Shown here piece by piece: positions 6,944-10,695 of a DNA stretch of 10,695 bases; within the stretch, counting starts at the first letter, position 1, and the number at the start of each line of letters is the position of its first letter. The stretch spans positions 1-10,695 of the forward strand of contig JALVBA010000106.1 in NCBI GenBank assembly GCA_027010905.1, read 5' to 3'. A program made the position numbers and the translations under genes. The stretch is from Marinilabiliaceae bacterium. Its GTDB lineage: Bacteria; Bacteroidota; Bacteroidia; Bacteroidales; Marinilabiliaceae. Under the pieces are notes generated by a model, which was not told the DNA's origin, did no database searches, and saw only the letters and a list, made by a program, of their open reading frames with translations.

Positions 6944-7935
6944 TTACCCAGCTTGTCTAAATTTCACATAAGGTGTGCCTCTTTTGACAACAGCAAATGC
7001 TCGTAATATCATTTTAAATTTTATAGCATTCATTATCACTCCATGCTCTTTTCCCTCCTTTTCTTTTCTCTTATAATACTTTTTCAATTCGGGATCATGC
7101 TGAACTGCGGACCTAGCTGCTTGCGTAAGGTTTGCTTTAACGCTTTTATTAGCCAGTTTGCTGACCCTTGTTTTGCCTCGGATGCTTGTTCCGGAACTAT
7201 ATTCAAAAGGAGCTATTCCTCCATAGCATGCGTATTTTCTACCATCTGAAAAATTAGTAAAGTTATTGGTGTGTACCAGGAATATTACTGTATTTACCAT
7301 TCCCAGACCCACAATACTTTTCACTAAATTATAGTTTTTTTTTAAACTCTCATCCTTGTTTATCAACGACTCAATATCTTTTTCTATTTCGTCTATCTGT
7401 TCTTTAAATGCTGCTAATCTTTTGTTTGCCCTTTTAACAGATGATTCAGAGCTGATCCCTTTAAGCTCTGTCATTGTTTGCTTTTCAACTGTTTGCATTT
7501 TCACAACTCGCATCCTTTCATTTAAAAGGACTTTTAAACCTTGTACCTTTTTTGAAGGCAGATGGGTTAACTCTAACTCACTAGCATGGAGATAACAATA
7601 ACGTGAAATCTTGAATGAGTCAATTTTGTCATTCTTACCTCTTGTCAATCCAAAAGAACGCTTCATTTCTAATGGTGAAATAGCCGAATATGCTAGCCCT
7701 TGTTCTTCAAAAAACACAGATAGCTCTAAGCCGTAGATACCTGTATGTTCCATGCAGAATAAGACCTCCTTGATATCAACTTTCATTTTTCTTAACCATT
7801 TAGAAAGTTGTTTGAATCCAGTTCTGTTGTTGTCTAGTTTTGTATGGACAGACTTCTTTTGCTCCTTTGGATTGTACAAAGTAAAATCCAACGTTTTTTT
7901 GATATATCAATACCAATAAACCAATTGTATTTCAT
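6944..7935 (-). CDS. IS110-family transposase, reading frame interrupted by a -1 shift at an A7 run
   Basis: DEDD recombinase that excises and inserts the element, using an RNA guide in characterised relatives. Read from the ATG at 7935 the protein begins MKYNWFIGIDISKK. After seven A's (7900-7894) the frame must slip back one base to continue as TLDFTLYNPKEQ... to the stop at 6944, giving a 330-residue product, normal for the family. In that product the catalytic residues are visible: Asp10 (GIDIS), Glu63 (MEHTG), Asp103 and Asp106 (KNDKID). The C-terminal Transposase_20 domain has GLGMVNTVIFLV, YACYGGIAPFEYSSGTS (candidate active serine about 245-250) and KLANKSVKANLTQAARSA. A TTG at 7891 could start the long frame but would lose Asp10 and has no support. 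The unshifted frame ends at TAG 7836-7834 after 33 residues. Either the shift is programmed, or the copy is inactive, or the A-run is a sequencing error. The family call is firm; the state of the gene is open. Confidence 0.88.
7867..7900 (-). promoter_or_regulatory. Candidate -1 ribosomal frameshift site in the transposase gene
   Basis: In the frame of the ATG at 7935 the codons are TCA AAA AAA, so the seven A's form an exactly phased A-AAA-AAA slippery heptamer. Two nucleotides later, TTGGATT (7891-7885) pairs with AATCCAA (7873-7867), with an additional TAC/GTA pair of arms around TTT inside. Such a site could give both a 33-residue stop product and the full transposase. The 2-nt spacer is shorter than the usual 5-9 nt, which weakens the case. 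Confidence 0.4.
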
Positions 7936-7987
7936 AAATTTACATAATTAATGATTAATAAAATTGACCGAGTTGTTGAAGAATACT

Positions 7988-8160
7988 AAATCCTTTAATA
8001 AGCCTGAAAACTTAAAATTCTAATTGGTGCTTTTCAGCGAAAGAGTAAAAGACTTATTCGCTCAAAAATCCTTAAAGATTAGATCTCCTCATAGTTCACT
8101 TTTACTCTTATCGGTAGGTTTTAAACTTAACAATTAAATCAATACAAATCTAAAGGATTT
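7988..8160 (-). ncRNA. Candidate IS110 bridge RNA region upstream of the transposase
   Basis: About 173 bp without a gene contain nested exact inverted repeats. The outer stem is 10 bp (7988-7997 with 8151-8160). Inside it are one hairpin of 7 bp (8004-8010 with 8031-8037, 20-nt loop) and one stem of 11 bp (8041-8051 with 8099-8109) closing a 47-nt loop. That loop carries TTGAGCGAAT on the minus strand (8065-8056), whose reverse complement lies at the far side of the element. IS110-group elements are known to encode a structured RNA of about this length in the non-coding end before the transposase, with loops that pair to donor and target DNA. Position, size and fold fit. No guide pairing to a target was demonstrated, and AT-richness makes chance pairing easier. 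Confidence 0.42.
8056..8065 (-). repeat. Right copy of 10-bp inverted repeat TTGAGCGAAT
   Basis: Minus-strand copy of the sequence at 6729-6738. It also sits in the loop of the 11-bp stem of the candidate bridge RNA, and its AGCGAA core can alternatively pair with TTTCGCT (minus strand of 8036-8042). Confidence 0.45.
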
Positions 8161-8375
8161 CCTCGTTCCTCGGAGCTTCTCAATCTCCCTAAATCTCCAA
8201 ACACACTCCAAGTACAACTTGAAAGAGGCCACTTTAAAAGGCTTGTTGGCAACTAAAAAATCGTGAAATTCGTGTGTAAAATATCATCCATTTATGAATT
8301 TACTTAATAGAATAAATATATAGCCATAATTCCCCGTAGCACCTTATAATAATATTTAGTAGTGTAATCGGATTA
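8161..8375. other. Non-coding flank between the insertion sequence and the thioredoxin-like gene
   Basis: No open frame of note and no RNA gene seen. There is only a small CAAGT/ACTTG hairpin near 8208-8220 and AT-rich sequence. The true right boundary of the insertion sequence may lie in this stretch. Confidence 0.5.
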
Positions 8376-8406
8376 TTTGGTCTTGTACTATAAAATTGTA
8401 CTTTTG
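8376..8406 (+). promoter_or_regulatory. Bacteroidetes promoter for the thioredoxin-like gene
   Basis: TTTG (8376-8379), a 19-nt spacer, then TACTTTTG (8399-8406): a full match to the Bacteroidetes consensus TTTG-N19-TAnnTTTG. Transcription should begin about 8413, only some 10 nt before the ATG at 8423. This excludes the upstream in-frame TTG at 8396 as the start. Confidence 0.8.
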
Positions 8407-8422
8407 CGCAAAAATATTATTG

Positions 8423-8758
8423 ATGAAAAATAACGAAGGTTACATAGATGTTGATTTGGAGAAAGAGGTTGCTGAAAATGATGCATTGCTGATATATTTT
8501 TCTCATGACAATTGCAATGTGTGTAAAGTGTTAAAGCCCAAAATTAAGGAGTTGCTGAATGACAGTTTTCCCGGAATGAAGTTTGTGTACGTAAATACCA
8601 TGCATCAACCCGACGAAGCAGCTTCTAAACAGGTATTCGCCGTGCCAACCATATTGATATTTTTTGAACAGAAAGAGTACTTCCGGTTCGGACGTAATGT
8701 TAGTCTACGCGAGCTGGAGAGTGCAATTCAGCGCCCCTACGGTTTTCTGTTCGAGTAA
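8423..8758 (+). CDS. Thioredoxin-fold protein with CxxC motif, 111 aa
   Basis: A small cytoplasmic thiol-disulfide protein: no signal peptide or membrane segment, length as for a single thioredoxin domain. The active-site motif is CNVC (Cys31, Cys34) after the strand LLIYFSHDN, where classical thioredoxin has WCGPC, so it belongs to a divergent thioredoxin-like group. The cis-proline before strand 4 is present (AVPTILIFF, Pro75). It probably reduces or exchanges disulfides of protein partners that cannot be named from sequence. The ATG at 8423 is chosen because a complete promoter ends just upstream and the fold starts normally. The leader would be about 10 nt with no ribosome binding site. 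The stop codon directly abuts the stop of the convergent acyl-CoA synthetase gene, with no room for a separate terminator. Confidence 0.9.
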   Translation: MKNNEGYIDVDLEKEVAENDALLIYFSHDNCNVCKVLKPKIKELLNDSFPGMKFVYVNTMHQPDEAASKQVFAVPTILIFFEQKEYFRFGRNVSLRELESAIQRPYGFLFE

Positions 8759-10570
8759 CTAAAAGCTGATAGCCCCTCTGTTTTCCTCTCCGGCTCCATA
8801 GGAGTATATATCTCTGATAATATCTCCATACTTCCTATACAATATTCGCCTACGCAATTTTAAAGTGGGAGAAAGTTCACCATTGCCAGATGTCCATGCT
8901 TCACAAACTAACCTGAAGCGTTTAATCTCTTCATGCTTACCTATTAGTTTATTTAGTCTGACCACCTCTTTCTGGTAAAGAGATTTTACATTTTCATTAC
9001 TTACCAACTCCTTGTTGTCACGGAAATGTATTTTGTTATCGTAAGCCCATTTGTGAAGAAAATCAAAATTAGGAGAGATTATTGCGCTGGAGAATTTCTC
9101 GCTCTCACCAATAACCATAAGCTGCTCTATGAAATTGGACTCTTTAAAAAGATTCTCTATCGACTGAGGAGCAATGTACTTACCATTCGATAGCTTAAAC
9201 ATCTCTTTCTTACGATCGGTAATTGCCAGAAATTTCCCCTTTATCAGCTTCCCGATATCACCTGTATGGAACCACCCATCACCATCAATAACCTCATTCG
9301 TGGTTTTTTCATCTTTGTAGTAGCCTCTCATAACATTAGGGCCTTTAACAAGTATCTCCCCTTCATCATCAATTTTAACCGTAACATTTTCCAGTACCGG
9401 CCCAACAGACCCGATGTATAGATTCCCTTTGCCATTAAGATGATTGACAGCTATCACCGGAGATGTCTCAGTCAATCCGTATCCTTCCATCAGAGGCATG
9501 CCAGCAGCAAAGAAGAGGCGGCTTAGCCGTGGCTGAAGTGCTGCTCCACCACTAATTATCAACCTAATTTTGCCTCCAAATGCCTCCTGCCATTTTGAGA
9601 AGACCAGCTTGCGAGCAATTTTTAGTTTTGATGCATAAAATATATTGTTTCTGGCTTTTATGTTATATCTCTCACCCAAATTCATTGCCCAGAAGAAGAT
9701 TTTTTTCTTTGAGTCCGGCAGGTCGTTACCTTTCGACACCATCTTGTCGTAGATACGCTCAATTACACGAGGGACTGTGGTAAAGATGCTAACCTGGATG
9801 TCTTTCAAGTCTTGTGCTATCGTACCCAGACTCTCAGCATAGTAAATGCTGCACCCTTTGTGCTGATACAGATAATTCACCATTCTTTCGAACACATGGC
9901 ATAGAGGCAAAAAGCTCAGGGCTTTGTCATCTTTAGTTAAATATAAATTTGGAGCTGTAGCTGCTACATTACTCATAAAGTTTCTGTGCGATAGCATTAC
10001 GCCTTTAGGCATTCCTGTTGTCCCTGAAGTGTAAATTATTGACACAACATCATCAGGAGTGATAGAATTTTTTAATTGTAACAGCTCCTCTTTTCTTCTT
10101 ATCTTCTCTTTTTCTCCTAAATCGGTAATATCACTCCAGTGGGGTACATTGTCGATTAGATTAAACGTGTAAACCTCCTCAATAGAATCAATTGTATCTG
10201 CAATTGGTTTTAACTTATTGTAAAGAGCTGTGTCCGAAACAATCAGCATTTTGGCATCACAATGTTCCAATATGAATTTGTATTCATCCTCGCCAATATT
10301 GGGGTATATTGGCACATGAACAACACCAATCATCGACATACCCATATCTACAAAGTTCCACTCAGGTCTGTTGTTTGAAACTGTTGCTACCTTATCACCC
10401 TTCTTAAATCCCTTTGCCAGTAGGCCGTAGCTGAAAAATTTTGAGTATTCAATGTATTCGTCTACACTAAATGTTACCCATGCACCATCACGTTTTGCAG
10501 CAAGAATATCAGGTTTGTCATTTTTCTTCTTTAACTCGTCAAGGATATCAAAAGTTCGTAATATTTCCAT
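8759..10570 (-). CDS. Long-chain fatty acid--CoA ligase (AMP-binding, COG1022 type), 603 aa
   Basis: Activates a fatty acid with ATP to acyl-AMP and then to acyl-CoA, feeding lipid synthesis or degradation; probably cytoplasmic or membrane-associated. ANL superfamily motifs are all present in order: IIYTSGTTGMPKGVMLSHRN (about 176-195, P-loop), GYGLTETSPV (about 362), WFHTGDIG (about 431), DRKKEMFKLSNGKYI (about 450, hinge), and near the end LSPTLKLRRR (about 563-572) with the catalytic lysine. Length and the insert pattern fit the FAA1/COG1022 long-chain class rather than acetyl-CoA synthetase. The frame is open 28 codons further upstream, but that extension is AT-rich hydrophobic sequence outside the family, so MEILRTFDILDE at 10570 is the start. 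No clear TAnnTTTG promoter is seen in 10571-10695. Chain-length specificity is inferred from the family only. Confidence 0.93.
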   Translation of the reverse strand: MEILRTFDILDELKKKNDKPDILAAKRDGAWVTFSVDEYIEYSKFFSYGLLAKGFKKGDKVATVSNNRPEWNFVDMGMSMIGVVHVPIYPNIGEDEYKFILEHCDAKMLIVSDTALYNKLKPIADTIDSIEEVYTFNLIDNVPHWSDITDLGEKEKIRRKEELLQLKNSITPDDVVSIIYTSGTTGMPKGVMLSHRNFMSNVAATAPNLYLTKDDKALSFLPLCHVFERMVNYLYQHKGCSIYYAESLGTIAQDLKDIQVSIFTTVPRVIERIYDKMVSKGNDLPDSKKKIFFWAMNLGERYNIKARNNIFYASKLKIARKLVFSKWQEAFGGKIRLIISGGAALQPRLSRLFFAAGMPLMEGYGLTETSPVIAVNHLNGKGNLYIGSVGPVLENVTVKIDDEGEILVKGPNVMRGYYKDEKTTNEVIDGDGWFHTGDIGKLIKGKFLAITDRKKEMFKLSNGKYIAPQSIENLFKESNFIEQLMVIGESEKFSSAIISPNFDFLHKWAYDNKIHFRDNKELVSNENVKSLYQKEVVRLNKLIGKHEEIKRFRLVCEAWTSGNGELSPTLKLRRRILYRKYGDIIRDIYSYGAGEENRGAISF

Positions 10571-10695
10571 GTTAAATTGGTTTCGGATTATATAAATAAT
10601 AAAGTTAAAGCAATAGTTCGTTAAAAACACACATAAAATGTTGAAAATCAGCAAAATAAAGTGTTAAAAAATTAGGTTAAATCCCTGATAATCAG

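Larger units (their letters stand above)
6729..8160 (-). mobile_element. IS110-family insertion sequence (ends approximate)
   Basis: One transposase gene of the DEDD type is flanked by long non-coding ends. IS110 elements lack ordinary terminal inverted repeats and make no target duplication, so boundaries cannot be fixed from one copy. The left limit is placed at a 10-bp sequence, TTGAGCGAAT (6729-6738), which recurs inverted at 8056-8065. The right limit is placed at the outer arm of the structured region upstream of the transposase (8151-8160). The resulting ~1.43 kb fits the family's usual size. An alternative is an IS1111-like element ending near 8065 (~1.34 kb). Confidence 0.6.

Noticed and set aside
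6424..8121. Direct repeat TTATCGGTA(A/G)GTT on both sides of the IS, near 6424 and 8108
   Set aside because: One mismatch in 13 nt, AT-rich, and IS110 elements do not make target duplications. The right copy overlaps an arm of the structured region. Probably chance.
8396..8398. TTG as start of the thioredoxin-like gene
   Set aside because: It lies within the promoter, upstream of the expected transcription start; the ATG at 8423 fits the fold.
6337..8398. CRISPR array or toxin-antitoxin pair in the long gene-poor stretch
   Set aside because: No regularly spaced repeats beyond the two-copy REP-like pair, and no pair of small overlapping genes with ribosome binding sites.
10571..10654. 28-residue N-terminal extension of the acyl-CoA synthetase
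   Set aside because: AT-rich hydrophobic translation of intergenic DNA; the conserved family start is MEILRTFDIL at 10570.

Overview
The window looks like chromosomal DNA of an AT-rich member of the Bacteroidetes (Bacteroidota), probably a Bacteroidales or Marinilabiliales relative. The support is of three kinds. Promoter boxes of the form TAnnTTTG precede three genes, and one has a TTTG box 19 nt upstream. Start codons lack clear Shine-Dalgarno sites. The protein set (OmpA with PAxY/VL repeats, a giant ABC-2 ABCG-like transporter, a COG1022-type acyl-CoA synthetase) is typical of the phylum. The genus cannot be read from the sequence.

Layout. 3-1100 (+) is the 3' part of an OmpA-family envelope gene whose start lies before the window. 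It ends in a strong terminator that may also serve the convergent gene. 1229-4342 (-) encodes a 1037-residue ABC transporter with ATPase and membrane parts in one chain. Upstream of it on the same strand, behind its own terminator, is a lipoprotein of unknown function (4441-5265). A divergent promoter region with a perfect 16-bp palindrome separates that lipoprotein from an EamA/DMT transporter (5428-6336, +).

6337-8375 is the accessory part. It holds GC-rich hairpins, a REP-like pair of palindromes, and an IS110-family insertion sequence on the minus strand. The transposase reading frame is broken at a run of seven A's right after the first catalytic Asp. That run is phased exactly as a -1 slippery heptamer and is followed by a hairpin, so the break is either a programmed frameshift or a homopolymer mutation. 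The non-coding stretch upstream of the transposase contains nested inverted repeats that could fold into one ~173-nt RNA, a good candidate for an IS110 bridge RNA. A 10-nt segment inside it is repeated, inverted, beyond the other end of the transposase gene.

8423-8758 (+) is a small thioredoxin-fold protein with a good Bacteroidetes promoter. It directly abuts, tail to tail, a long-chain acyl-CoA synthetase (8759-10570, -).

No tRNA, rRNA gene or CRISPR array is visible. The genes do not form one pathway. The window is ordinary envelope and transport housekeeping interrupted by one mobile element, and the most interesting biology lies in that element.
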